NCBI RefSeq assembly: GCF_014649995.1
Contig: NZ_BMUC01000003.1
Location: forward strand, 399,606-463,605
DNA: 64,000 bases
Direction: 5' to 3'
DNA from: Streptomyces griseoflavus
Lineage (GTDB): Bacteria; Actinomycetota; Actinomycetes; Streptomycetales; Streptomycetaceae
The notes beneath the pieces were generated by a model, which ran no database searches, was not told the origin of the DNA, and saw nothing but the letters and a program-made list of their open reading frames with translations. A program made the position numbers and the translations under genes. Position 1 is the stretch's first letter. The number at the start of each line of letters is the position of its first letter. Shown piece by piece: positions 41,677 to 52,974 of the stretch.

Positions 41677-42486
41677 ATGCGGATCCGAATCGTCGACGCC
41701 TTCACCGACCGGCCCTTCGCCGGAAACCCCGCCGGGGTACTGCTCCTGGACTCCTTCCCGGACGACGACTGGCTGCAGAACGTCGCCCTGGAGGTCAACC
41801 ACGCCGAGACCGCCTTCGCCCACCCCCTGCCCGGCGGCGGCGGGGCCGACTGGGCGCTGCGCTGGTTCACCCCGGCCACCGAGGTGGCGATGTGCGGGCA
41901 CGCGACCCTGGCCACCGCGCACGTCCTGCACAGCACCGGCGTGCACAGGGGCCCGGTGCGGTTCGCCACGCGCAGCGGTGTGCTCGTCGCGAGCCCCGGC
42001 GAGGACGGTGCCGTCACCCTGGACTTCCCCACGGCCCCGCTCAGCCCGATCGACGTCCCCGAGGGCCTCGGGCGGGCGCTGGGCGCCGAACCCCGTACGG
42101 CCTTCGACACCGGTCCGAACATCGGAGACCTGCTGGTCGAGGTCGCCGACGAGCGGACCGTGCACGCCCTGCGGCCCGACCTCGAGGCCCTGGCCGCCTG
42201 CTCGGCGCGCGGCGTCATCGCCACCGCCCGGGCCGAGAACCCCGCCCTCGGCTACGACTTCGTCTCCCGCTGCTTCTTCCCGAACGTCGGCATCGCCGAG
42301 GACCCGGTCACCGGGAGCGCGCACACCGCGCTGGCCCCGTACTGGTCCGAACGCCTCGGCCGCTCCGTCCTCACCGGCCTCCAGGCGTCGGCGCGCTCCG
42401 GCCGTGTCCGCACCGAGGTGCGCGGCGAGCGCACCCTGCTGAGGGGACGGGCCGTGACGGTCATCGACGGCGAACTGCTGGTCTGA
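41677..42486 (+). CDS. PhzF-family isomerase
   Basis: 269 aa, two-lobed diaminopimelate-epimerase-like fold. The opening 'IVDAFTDRPFAGNPAGVLLL' and the catalytic Glu in 'NHAETAFAHP' are typical, with 'AMCGHATLATAHVL' and 'GIAEDPVTGSAHTALAPYW' as the two substrate-contacting glycine motifs. PhzF itself isomerises a phenazine precursor; most bacterial members have unknown substrates, and no phenazine genes lie here. TACGGT ends 7 nt before the ATG (leaderless type). It diverges from padR. Confidence 0.93.
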   Translation: MRIRIVDAFTDRPFAGNPAGVLLLDSFPDDDWLQNVALEVNHAETAFAHPLPGGGGADWALRWFTPATEVAMCGHATLATAHVLHSTGVHRGPVRFATRSGVLVASPGEDGAVTLDFPTAPLSPIDVPEGLGRALGAEPRTAFDTGPNIGDLLVEVADERTVHALRPDLEALAACSARGVIATARAENPALGYDFVSRCFFPNVGIAEDPVTGSAHTALAPYWSERLGRSVLTGLQASARSGRVRTEVRGERTLLRGRAVTVIDGELLV

Positions 42487-42528
42487 CCCCGCCGCGGCGC
42501 GGGGGCGGACACCCCCGTGCCGTGCGCC

Positions 42529-43329
42529 TCACGCCGTCGGCAGCCAGTCCACCCTGCCGGCGAGCAGCGCGTACCCGACGAACGCCCCGATGTCGAGCAG
42601 CGTGTGCGCGACCACCAGCGGCCCGACACGGCCCCAGCGCCGGTACAGGTACACGAACACCACGCCCATGACCATGTTGCCGATGAAACCGCCGATGCCC
42701 TGGTAGAGGTGGTACGAGCCGCGCAGCAGCGAACTGCCCGCCATGGCGGCGCCCGGGGACCAGCCCAACTGGTCGAGCCGGCGCAGCAGATAGGCGAGGA
42801 CGATGACCTCCTCGACGATCGAGTTCTGCAACGCCGAGAGGATCAGCACGGGGTACTTCCACCACACCTCGGGCAGCGCCTCGGGCACCACGGTGAGGTT
42901 GAAGCCGAGTCCGCGCATGGTCAGGTAGAAGGCGATGCCGCTGCTGCCGATGACCGCGGCGACCGCCGCTCCGCGCCCGAGGTCGAACCAGGGGCGGGTG
43001 CGGTCGAAACCGAGGGCACGCAGGCCGGCGCCCTCGCGCAGCAGGAAATGCGCGACCAGCGCGACGGGGACGAGTGCCGTGGTGATACCGAAGAGCTGCC
43101 AGGCCAGGTCCAGCCAGGGGCGGCCCGGCGCGGCCGAGGCGTTCAGGGTGGCGGCCTGGTCCTTGAGTCCGCCCGGTTTCGTCACCGAGCCGACGAAGCT
43201 GATCAGCGCGGAGACCCCGCTCGCGCCGAGCGACAGCGCGAGCACCAGCAGCGTCTCGTTGCGGAGCGTCGTCCGTGACGGACTCCGCTCGGGAAGGGAA
43301 TCGGCCCCCGGGCCCGCCTCCGCCTGCAC
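42529..43329 (-). CDS. CPBP-family intramembrane protease
   Basis: 266 aa, about eight membrane segments. The CPBP/Abi motifs are 'NSIVEEVIVLAYLLRRLDQL' (EE pair), 'LLRGSYHLYQGIGGF' with its His, and 'VVAHTLLDIGAFVG' (His, Asp). In the first motif the Arg that normally follows EExxx is not in its place. Such metal-dependent intramembrane proteases process membrane proteins or prenylated substrates. Start GTG at 43329 has GGAGG upstream; a GTG at 43341 adds four residues. Confidence 0.85.
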   Translation of the reverse strand: MQAEAGPGADSLPERSPSRTTLRNETLLVLALSLGASGVSALISFVGSVTKPGGLKDQAATLNASAAPGRPWLDLAWQLFGITTALVPVALVAHFLLREGAGLRALGFDRTRPWFDLGRGAAVAAVIGSSGIAFYLTMRGLGFNLTVVPEALPEVWWKYPVLILSALQNSIVEEVIVLAYLLRRLDQLGWSPGAAMAGSSLLRGSYHLYQGIGGFIGNMVMGVVFVYLYRRWGRVGPLVVAHTLLDIGAFVGYALLAGRVDWLPTA

Positions 43330-43410
43330 ACCTGCCTCCACATCACCGATCGGTCCGATCAGTATGAGGGCAGCGGCCGTGGCCGCGGTCCGGGGGCCGT
43401 CCGGCGGGGG

Positions 43411-44928
43411 TCAGCCGGCGGGCACCGGTTCCGGCAGTCCCACCGGCCAGGTGTGCACGGGTTCCCCCTGTTCCGTCAGTTCGCGGTAGCGGCGGGTGGT
43501 GGCGGCCAGGGCGGCCTCCCGGCCGAGTCCCAGGTCCAGGGCCCGGTGGAAGGTGGCGGCCTGCCAGGTCGCGCCGTTCACCCGGCGCCGGCAGCGCTCC
43601 TCGATCACACCGAGGTACAGGTCGCGGTCGGCGCGTTCGATCCCCCACGCGTCCAGTCCGGCCTCGGCGAGCGGCAGCAGTTCGTCCCGTACGAGGGTGA
43701 CCGCGTCCACCTCGCCGAGACCGCCGAGGCGGCCGCGCCGGGGCCAGGTGAAGCGGGCGTCGATGCCGTGCCGGCAGGCGGCGTCGAAGTTGGCGGCGGC
43801 GTCCTCGAAGGGCAGCCGGGTCCACACCGGGCGGCTGTCCTCGGCCAGGGCCCGGACGACCCCGTAGTAGAAGGCCGCGTTGGCGATGACGTCGGTGACG
43901 GTCGGGCCGGCGGGCAGCACGCGGTTCTCCACCCGCAGGTGGGGAACGCCGTCCGCGATGCCGTAGACCGGGCGGTTCCAGCGGTAGACGGTGCCGTTGT
44001 GCAGGACGAGTTCGGCGAGGGAGGGGATCCCGCCCCGGTCCAGCACCTCCAGTGGGTCCTCGTCGTCGCAGATGGGCAGCAGGGCCGGGTAGTAGCGCAG
44101 GTTCTCCTCGAAGAGGTCGAACGCCGACGTCACCCACCGCTCCCCGAACCAGGTGCGCGGCCGCACGCCCTGGGCCTGGAGCTCGGGCGGGCGGGTGTCG
44201 GTGGACTGCTGGAAGAGCGGGGGCCGGGACTCGCGCCACAGCTCACGGCCGAACAGGAACGGCGAGTTGGCGCCGACGGCGATCTGCGCGGCGGCGACGG
44301 CCTGCGCCGCGTTCCACACGCCGGCGAACCGCTCGGGCGTCACCTGGAGGTGCAGCTGCACCGAGGTGCAGGCGGCCTCGGGGGCGATGGACTTCGAGGT
44401 GCAGCTGAGGTGTTCCACACCGTCGATGTCCAGGGTGAAGTCCTCACCGCGCGCTGCCACGATCTGGTCGTTGAGCAGGGCGTAGCGGTCGACGGCGGAA
44501 AGGTTGGAGGAGACCAGGTCGTCCCGGTCCAGTGTCGGCAGAATGCCGATCATCACGATACCCGCGTCCACCTCACCGGCTTTTCGGTCGGCATATGCGA
44601 GCGAGGTGCGCAGTTCCTCGTCGAGCCGGTCGAATACCCTCCCGCTCAATCGGTGCGGCGCGATGTTCACTTCCAGATTGAACATCGCGAGCTCTGTTTG
44701 GAAGTCCCGGCTGGCGATCCGTTCGAGGACTTGCGCATTCAACATTCTCGGCATGCCGTCGGCGCCCGTGAGATTCAGTTCGATCTCCAGCCCCATGAGG
44801 TTCTTGGGGCGGTCGAACCGCTTCTCCGCCAGGAGTCGCTCCAGGCCCGTCAGGCAGCTGCGGAGCTTCTCTCGGTAGCGCTGGCGATCGGACAGGTCGA
44901 ACTGACCTGCCACGACCTTTTCCCCCAT
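43411..44928 (-). CDS. Glutamate-cysteine ligase-family protein (GCS2)
   Basis: 505 aa. GCS2 fold: 'LMGLEIELNLTGADGMPR' opens the ATP-grasp-like core with the metal-binding Glu residues, 'CTSKSIAPEAACTSVQLHLQ' is the nucleotide/glutamate region, and 'HLRVENRVLPAGPTVTDVIA' the conserved Arg/Glu segment. Members join Glu or other acids to amino thiols, for instance in ergothioneine or related pathways; actinobacteria make mycothiol by another route, so the product is uncertain. GAGGAGGGA lies 8 nt before the ATG at 44928. No partner biosynthetic gene is adjacent. Confidence 0.85.
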   Translation of the reverse strand: MGEKVVAGQFDLSDRQRYREKLRSCLTGLERLLAEKRFDRPKNLMGLEIELNLTGADGMPRMLNAQVLERIASRDFQTELAMFNLEVNIAPHRLSGRVFDRLDEELRTSLAYADRKAGEVDAGIVMIGILPTLDRDDLVSSNLSAVDRYALLNDQIVAARGEDFTLDIDGVEHLSCTSKSIAPEAACTSVQLHLQVTPERFAGVWNAAQAVAAAQIAVGANSPFLFGRELWRESRPPLFQQSTDTRPPELQAQGVRPRTWFGERWVTSAFDLFEENLRYYPALLPICDDEDPLEVLDRGGIPSLAELVLHNGTVYRWNRPVYGIADGVPHLRVENRVLPAGPTVTDVIANAAFYYGVVRALAEDSRPVWTRLPFEDAAANFDAACRHGIDARFTWPRRGRLGGLGEVDAVTLVRDELLPLAEAGLDAWGIERADRDLYLGVIEERCRRRVNGATWQAATFHRALDLGLGREAALAATTRRYRELTEQGEPVHTWPVGLPEPVPAG

Positions 44929-45057
44929 CGAAGCGTCCCTCCTCGGATGGGCGGACCGAAGTACGGCCGCCGGGGTCCCGGTCCACAAGGGAGGATGCCC
45001 CGCGGATGCGATCGATAACGCCCCGGAGCGAGCTGTCAGCCGCTAGTCTGGCCGAAG

Positions 45058-45261
45058 GTGACCAGTGGCACATTCACGGGGCATGGCGCGACCCGCACGG
45101 CGCACGCAGGTTACGAACTCGTGAAAAGCGCCGACGGGAATTGGCCGACCGCTTCGCGGTCGTTATCCGAGGTCATCGACGTGCGCCCGTCGTGGAATCG
45201 GGATCATTTTCGCGTTTCACCGGCCAGAAGTGCCCTTGCCCGCCGTGCCGGAAACGGCTAG
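45058..45261 (+). CDS. Possible 67-aa protein in a gene-poor gap
   Basis: GTG at 45058 opens 67 codons, beginning TSGTFTGHGATRTAHAGYEL and ending SALARRAGNG. TAGTCT stands 8 nt before it, the leaderless pattern seen for other genes here, which is the main support. Against it, third-position GC is well below the neighbours. The surrounding 566-bp gap (44929-45494) is locally less GC-rich and holds no other feature I can defend, only a TATAAA-like stretch near 45288. Confidence 0.35.
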   Translation: MTSGTFTGHGATRTAHAGYELVKSADGNWPTASRSLSEVIDVRPSWNRDHFRVSPARSALARRAGNG

Positions 45262-45494
45262 ACGAAACATGGGCTGAACACCTGTCGTATAAACTTCGCC
45301 CACAAGGCAGAAGGTTGGCGCCCGCGGTCGAGTGATCCAGCCGAGAGGCGGCGTGCGGCAGTCAGTCCTCACCCCCCGTCTCCCGCGCTCAGACCCCGGC
45401 CCCTGCCTCTTGACCTTCGCGAGCTGACAGCGCCGTCCGCCCCGCCCCGCCACGCCCTCGCGCCACCGTGCCTTCGAATGAGAGGCGACCCACC

Positions 45495-46079
45495 ATGCCG
45501 CTGCATGTCCCCCCGGCTCCCGCGCCCGCACTGCGTTCCGTCCTGACCGCGCTCTCCTCACCGACGGCGGTCAGGGAGGCGCGAACTCCCTCCCTGCTCG
45601 GCGTCCAGGGCCCCGCCTCGCCCGAGCTTCCCCTTCCGGTGCACGTCCTGGACGGGGTCACGGCCGGCGTCGGGACCGCGACCCGGCTGGCCGGGTGGCG
45701 TTTCCTGATCCGGACCGGCGACCGGGCGGTGGCCGCCGCCGACACCGTACTCACCGCCGACGGGTGGACCTTCTCCCGCTTCTTCGAGGGCCCGTACATC
45801 GCCTCCACCGAACTCGCCCTGCGCCAGGCCGAGGCCATGACGCAGCCGTACCAGCCCCGGCTGCTGTCGGTGCCCGGCCTCTACATGCTGGCCCTCTGGC
45901 TGCACGGCGACCCCACCGCGGACGGTTCCACCGGCCATCCTGCCGCCACCGATCTGCTCGTCCCGCTCGCGCCGGCACCCCCCGGCATCGCCGCCCACCG
46001 CCCGCACCGGGTCACCGATCTGCTGCCGGTGCTGACGCACCGGGCGACCCCGACCCGCCTGCTCGGATCGCCGGCCTGA
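45495..46079 (+). CDS. Conserved hypothetical protein
   Basis: 194 aa. No domain I can name. The middle 'GVGTATRLAGWRFLIRTGDR' to 'FSRFFEGPYIASTELALRQA' is globular-looking and mixed alpha/beta, followed by 'SVPGLYMLALWLHGD'; the ends are Pro/Ala-rich. There is no signal peptide or membrane segment. GAGAGG precedes the ATG at 45495 by 8 nt. A strong hairpin follows the stop. It may be an actinobacterial protein of unknown function. Confidence 0.7.
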   Translation: MPLHVPPAPAPALRSVLTALSSPTAVREARTPSLLGVQGPASPELPLPVHVLDGVTAGVGTATRLAGWRFLIRTGDRAVAAADTVLTADGWTFSRFFEGPYIASTELALRQAEAMTQPYQPRLLSVPGLYMLALWLHGDPTADGSTGHPAATDLLVPLAPAPPGIAAHRPHRVTDLLPVLTHRATPTRLLGSPA

Positions 46080-46091
46080 CGTTTCCGCCCC

Positions 46092-46124
46092 GCACCCCGC
46101 CCCGGCACCCCCGGGGCGGGGTGC
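46092..46124 (+). terminator. Hairpin terminator
   Basis: GCACCCCGCCCCGG pairs perfectly with CCGGGGCGGGGTGC (14 bp, 5-nt loop), 12 bp after the stop of the hypothetical gene. The rest of the gap up to 46394 holds a TTGACA (46179-46184) without a convincing -10. Confidence 0.7.
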
Positions 46125-46394
46125 GCGCCTGTGCGGGCCAGGGGACTAGCCCCATCGGGTCACGGCGAACCATCCGAATTGACAGTGCAGTTGGGATGAA
46201 CCGTCCGCGTGGGTGATGCGTCATGAACCGGTGAGGAGCGGTGCCGCGAAATCCCTGCGGAACGTCGCCCGCGGGGCAACACTGGTTTCCGACCGGACCT
46301 ATCACAACGGGGGGCGGCCATGAACGATGCTTCACGCCGCGGAACTGAAACGACAGCCGACTCACAGGTCACCACAGAGCGAGAGATCCCACCC

Positions 46395-46595
46395 ATGTGC
46401 CAGCACCAGCCACCGTGCCCCTCAGCCGACTCCGCCGACCGGGAGTCCGCCCGCCTCGCGGCGCACCACCCGGAGCAGGGCTGGAGCCTGCTGTGCAACG
46501 GTGTCGTGCTCTTCGAGGACACCGGTGAACTCCTGCCCGACGGCAGGATCATCGCCCCGCAGCGCCCCCGGGGCACCAGCCTGACCAGCGCCTGA
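46395..46595 (+). CDS. DUF5999-family small protein
   Basis: 66 aa. It opens 'MCQHQPPCPSADSADRESAR' and contains the hallmark 'HPEQGWSLLCNGVVLFEDTG' (beta strands) and 'ELLPDGRIIAPQRP'. These small proteins are widespread in streptomycetes, with two N-terminal Cys that could bind metal; function unknown. The ATG at 46320 has a better G-rich ribosome site and would add 25 disordered residues, but homologues as I recall them begin with MCQHQ. Confidence 0.82.
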   Translation: MCQHQPPCPSADSADRESARLAAHHPEQGWSLLCNGVVLFEDTGELLPDGRIIAPQRPRGTSLTSA

Positions 46596-46677
46596 GGACG
46601 ACCGGGCGGACAGGGCCCGCCCGAACGGCCCGGGGGCCGGACCGCCCGGCCCCGCACCGCGCCCTATCGTGACCCGC

Positions 46678-47073
46678 ATGCAGTCCTACACCATCGGCCA
46701 GGCAGCGAAGCTGCTCGGAGTGAGCCCGGACACCGCCCGCCGCTGGGCGGACGCGGGGCGCATCACCACCCACCGCGACGACGGCGGACGACGGCTCGTC
46801 GACGGACGGGACCTCGCCGCGTTCTCCGTCGAACTGGCCAGGGCGGGTGCCACCGAGGAGGACACCCCCTACACCTCCGCCCGCAACGCCTTCCCCGGCA
46901 TCGTCACGGCCATCAAGCTCGGTGACGTCGCCGCGCAGGTGGAGATCCAGGCGGGTCCGCACCGTCTCGTCTCCCTGCTCACCCGTGAGGCGGTCGAGGA
47001 GCTGGGACTGGAGGTGGGCATGGAGGCCACCGCACGCGTGAAGTCGACCAACGTACATATCGACCGCACCTGA
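46678..47073 (+). CDS. Helix-turn-helix / TOBE (molybdate-binding) protein
   Basis: 131 aa. Residues 1-55 are a MerR/excisionase-type helix-turn-helix ('TIGQAAKLLGVSPDTARRWA'). Residues about 65-131 are a single TOBE (Mop) domain ('SARNAFPGIVTAIKLGDVAA' and 'EVGMEATARVKSTNVHIDR'), the module that binds molybdate or tungstate. The gene lies directly before modABC, so it is the likely molybdate-responsive regulator or sensor in place of ModE, which is absent. TATCGT ends 7 nt before the ATG (leaderless type). Confidence 0.9.
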   Translation: MQSYTIGQAAKLLGVSPDTARRWADAGRITTHRDDGGRRLVDGRDLAAFSVELARAGATEEDTPYTSARNAFPGIVTAIKLGDVAAQVEIQAGPHRLVSLLTREAVEELGLEVGMEATARVKSTNVHIDRT

Positions 47074-47090
47074 GCAGGGGTCCCACCCTT

Positions 47091-47114
47091 GGACGCACGC
47101 ATCTGCGAGCGTCC
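47091..47114 (+). terminator. Imperfect hairpin after the HTH-TOBE gene
   Basis: GGACGC and GCGTCC pair, extended inward by CGC/GCG with one bulge, 18 bp after the stop. It could attenuate rather than block read-through into modA. Confidence 0.45.
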
Positions 47115-47174
47115 CCACATCATCACCTTGCTCGTGCGGCAGAAAATGCGGCTTCCACCTGGCAGACGCGTCGG

Positions 47175-47180
47175 TATGAT
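47175..47180 (+). promoter_or_regulatory. -10 box of the modABC operon
   Basis: TATGAT is close to consensus and lies 58 bp before the modA start. A weak -35 (CTTCCA, 47152-47157) is 17 bp upstream. No ModE-type palindrome is visible, so molybdate control would act through another site. Confidence 0.5.
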
Positions 47181-47237
47181 TCGGCGTATCGGGAGGGTCC
47201 CCGGGCTCCTCCTCCGACCACCGAGGGAGTCCCCGCG

Positions 47238-48044
47238 ATGACCCGTCGCACGCGCCGGTCCCGCGCGTCCCACCGGCTCGCCGCCGTCACAGCCCTCGCC
47301 GTACTGGCGCTGAGCGGCTGCTCCTCGCCGGGTTCCGGCTCCCCCTCCGGCGCGGAGGGGGACGCGGTCACCGGCACGGTCACCGTGTTCGCGGCAGCCT
47401 CCCTGGAGCAGACCTTCACGGAACTGGGCGAGCGGTTCGAGGAGGAACACCCCGGGACCGAGGTCGCCTTCAACTTCAGCGGCAGCGACTCCCTGGCGGC
47501 CGGCATCAACAACGGCGCGCCCGCCGACGTCTTCGCCGCGGCCAGCGCGAAGACCATGAAGCTCGTCACCGACGAGGGCCGCACGGCGGGCCGCCCGGAC
47601 ACGTTCGTCCGCAACCGGCTGCAGATCGCCACCGCGCCGGGCAACCCGCACGGGATCCGGTCGCTGAAGGACCTGACCGCACCCGGCCTGAAGGTCGTGC
47701 TGTGCGACAGGACGGTCCCCTGCGGCGCCGCCGCGCGGACCGCGCTCGCCGCGGGGGGCGTCGGGCTGACCCCCGTCTCCTACGAGCAGGACGTCAGGAG
47801 CGCGCTCACGAAGGTCGAGCTGAAGGAGGCGGACGCCGCCCTCGTGTACGGCACGGACGTCCGCGCGGCCGGTGACAAGGTGGAGGGCGTGCACTTCCCC
47901 GAATCCGCCGAGGCCGTCAACGACTATCCGATCGCCCGGCTCGCGGACGCCCCGAACCCGTCGGCGGCGAAGGCGTTCGTGGAGCTGGTCACGTCCGCGG
48001 AAGGCCGCAGGGTCCTCGGCGAGGCGGGATTCCTCCAGCCGTGA
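47238..48044 (+). CDS. modA: Molybdate ABC transporter substrate-binding lipoprotein
   Basis: 268 aa. The signal peptide ends in the lipobox 'LALSGC'. The mature part has 'VTVFAAASLEQTFTELGERF', 'FNFSGSDSLAAGINNGAPAD' (Ser residues that hold the oxyanion) and 'AALVYGTDVRAAGDKV', all ModA hallmarks. It delivers molybdate to ModBC outside the membrane. GAGGGAG lies 8-9 nt before the ATG. Stop overlaps the modB start by 4 bp. Confidence 0.95.
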   Translation: MTRRTRRSRASHRLAAVTALAVLALSGCSSPGSGSPSGAEGDAVTGTVTVFAAASLEQTFTELGERFEEEHPGTEVAFNFSGSDSLAAGINNGAPADVFAAASAKTMKLVTDEGRTAGRPDTFVRNRLQIATAPGNPHGIRSLKDLTAPGLKVVLCDRTVPCGAAARTALAAGGVGLTPVSYEQDVRSALTKVELKEADAALVYGTDVRAAGDKVEGVHFPESAEAVNDYPIARLADAPNPSAAKAFVELVTSAEGRRVLGEAGFLQP

Positions 48045-48868
48045 CCACCGGCCGGGAACCACCCCGCACGGCGCGCCCCCGCCCGCCCGGCCGCGGTGTC
48101 CCCCTCGCCCTCCTCGTGCCCGCCCTGCTGGGCCTGGCGTTCCTTCTGGTTCCCCTGCTCGCCCTGCTCCTGCGGGCCCCCTGGCGCAGCCTGCCCGAGC
48201 AGCTGACCAGCCCCGCGGTGTGGGAGGCGCTGCGCCTGTCGCTGCTGTGCGCCACCATGGCGACCGCGCTGAGCCTGGTGGTCGGGGTGCCGCTGGCCTG
48301 GCTGCTGGCCCGTACGGACTTCCCCGGACGCGGCCTCGTCCGTGCCCTGGTGACGCTCCCGCTGGTCCTCCCGCCGGTGGTGGGCGGGGTGGCCCTGCTG
48401 CTCGCGCTCGGCCGCAACGGCGTCGTCGGCCAGTGGCTGGACGCGTGGTTCGGGATCACCCTGCCGTTCACCACGGCGGGCGTCGTCCTCGCCGAGACAT
48501 TCGTGGCGATGCCGTTCCTCGTCATCAGCGTCGAGGGCACGCTGCGGGCGGCCGACCCGCGCTACGAGGAGGCGGCCACGACCCTGGGAGCCTCCCGCTT
48601 CACTGCGTTCCGCCGCGTCACCCTGCCGCTGATCGCCCCCGGCATCGCCGCCGGCGCGGTACTGGCCTGGGCACGGGCCCTCGGGGAGTTCGGCGCGACG
48701 ATCACCTTCGCCGGGAACTTCCCCGGCCGCACCCAGACCATGCCGCTCGCGGTCTACCTCGCCCTGCAGAACGACCCGGCCGCGGCGATCGCCCTCAGCC
48801 TGGTCCTGCTGGCGGTGTCCATCGCCGTACTGGCCGGGCTGCGGGACCGCTGGATGAGGACCGTGTGA
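48041..48868 (+). CDS. modB: Molybdate ABC transporter permease
   Basis: 275 aa, six membrane segments. The BPD_transp_1 EAA loop is 'YEEAATTLGASRFTAFRRVT' with Gly in position, and 'ARALGEFGATITFAGNFPGR' is typical of ModB. It forms the membrane channel of the molybdate importer. It starts with GTG at 48041 inside the modA stop (GTGA) and ends overlapping the modC start (GTGA). Confidence 0.95.
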   Translation: MTTGREPPRTARPRPPGRGVPLALLVPALLGLAFLLVPLLALLLRAPWRSLPEQLTSPAVWEALRLSLLCATMATALSLVVGVPLAWLLARTDFPGRGLVRALVTLPLVLPPVVGGVALLLALGRNGVVGQWLDAWFGITLPFTTAGVVLAETFVAMPFLVISVEGTLRAADPRYEEAATTLGASRFTAFRRVTLPLIAPGIAAGAVLAWARALGEFGATITFAGNFPGRTQTMPLAVYLALQNDPAAAIALSLVLLAVSIAVLAGLRDRWMRTV

Positions 48869-49962
48869 CGATCATGCCGGAGGAGCCCGCGAAGACGCCC
48901 GGCACCCCGCCCGGGTCCGCCGCCGAAGGGCTGGACGCACATCTCGTCGTGGACCGCGGGACGTTCCGCCTGGACATCGAGCTGACCGCCGCTCCCGGTG
49001 ACGTCGTCGCCCTGCTGGGCCCGAACGGCGCGGGCAAGACCACCGCCCTGCGCGCCCTGGCGGGACTCGCCCCCCTCACCTCCGGCCGTCTGCGGCTGGA
49101 CGGCACGGACCTGCGCCGGACACCGCCCGAGTCGCGCCCGGTGGGCGTCGTCTTCCAGGACTACCTGCTCTTCCCGCATCTCACGGCCCTGGACAACGTG
49201 GCCTTCGGACCCCGCTGCCGGGGCGAGGGCAAGGCGGCGGCCCGTGCCCGCGCCGCCGAGTGGCTGGAGCGGATGGCTCTCACCGAGCACGCCGGCGCCA
49301 AGCCCCGGCACCTGTCCGGCGGCCAGGCCCAGCGCGTGGCCCTCGCCCGCGCCCTGGCCACCCACCCCCGGCTGCTGCTCCTGGACGAACCGCTCGCCGC
49401 CCTGGACGCCCGCACCCGGCTCGACGTGCGCGCGCAGCTGCGCCGTCACCTGGCCGCGTTCGAGGCCGTCGCGGTCCTGGTCACGCACGACCCGCTGGAC
49501 GCCATGGTGCTCGCCGACCGTCTGGTGGTCGTGGAGCACGGGCGCGTCGTGCAGGAGGGCACGCCCTCCGACATCGCCCGCCACCCGCGCACCGAGTACA
49601 TCGCCCAGCTGGTCGGCCTCAACCTGTACCGGGGACGGGCCGAGGGCCACACGGTGCGGCTCGACGCGGGCCCCGCCGTCAGCACCACCGAGCACCTCCG
49701 CGGACCCGCGTTCGTGGCCTTCCCGCCCGGGGCGGTGACCCTGCACCGGGACCGGCCCACCGGCTCCAGCGCCCGCAACGTCTGGCACTGCGCGGTCGCC
49801 GGCCTGGAGACCCACGGAGACCAGATCCGCGCCGAACTCACCGGCGAGCTGTCGCTGGCCGCCGACCTCACCACGGTCGCCGCCGCCGAACTCGACCTCC
49901 ACCCGGGCGCGCCGGTGTGGGCCGCGGTCAAGGCCGCGCAGACCCACGCGTACCCGGCCTAG
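48865..49962 (+). CDS. modC: Molybdate ABC transporter ATP-binding protein
   Basis: 365 aa. ABC ATPase: Walker A 'GPNGAGKTTA' at about 50, Q-loop 'VVFQDYLLFPH', signature 'LSGGQAQRV', Walker B 'LLLLDEPLAALD', His-switch 'VTHDP'. A C-terminal TOBE domain of about 130 residues follows, shared with ModC-type ATPases for molybdate regulation. GTG at 48865 overlaps the modB stop as GTGA; an ATG at 48874 is the alternative. The gene ends 11 bp before a 42-bp palindrome. Confidence 0.93.
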   Translation: MTIMPEEPAKTPGTPPGSAAEGLDAHLVVDRGTFRLDIELTAAPGDVVALLGPNGAGKTTALRALAGLAPLTSGRLRLDGTDLRRTPPESRPVGVVFQDYLLFPHLTALDNVAFGPRCRGEGKAAARARAAEWLERMALTEHAGAKPRHLSGGQAQRVALARALATHPRLLLLDEPLAALDARTRLDVRAQLRRHLAAFEAVAVLVTHDPLDAMVLADRLVVVEHGRVVQEGTPSDIARHPRTEYIAQLVGLNLYRGRAEGHTVRLDAGPAVSTTEHLRGPAFVAFPPGAVTLHRDRPTGSSARNVWHCAVAGLETHGDQIRAELTGELSLAADLTTVAAAELDLHPGAPVWAAVKAAQTHAYPA

Positions 49963-49972
49963 CGGCACACAC

Positions 49973-50014
49973 GGCGGAGGGCCCCGCTCCGGCGCCGGAG
50001 CGGGGCCCTCCGCC
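49973..50014. terminator. Perfect 42-bp palindrome, bidirectional terminator
   Basis: Both halves are exact complements with no loop bases unpaired in the sequence; arms run from GGCGGAGGGCCCC to GGGGCCCTCCGCC. It lies between the convergent modC (stop 49962) and gcvP (stop 50020) genes, 10 and 5 bp from each, so it must end both transcripts. Confidence 0.85.
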
Positions 50015-50019
50015 ATCCG

Positions 50020-52905
<2,886 letters not shown>

Positions 52906-52974
52906 TGAGGAGGCCTCCTGGTCCGACGACCTTCGAGGGGCACCACGGCGCAGGTGCCCGGACGGCCTCCCCCT

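Noticed and set aside
41677-42486. Phenazine biosynthesis cluster
   Set aside because: PhzF family occurs widely without phenazine genes; no other phz genes here.
45006-45335. 109-codon plus-strand frame in the gap
   Set aside because: Arg-rich with no start signal; the overlapping frame at 45058 has a -10 box and is the better, though weak, candidate.
46179-46184. TTGACA as the promoter of the DUF5999 gene
   Set aside because: No acceptable -10 box 16-18 bp downstream.
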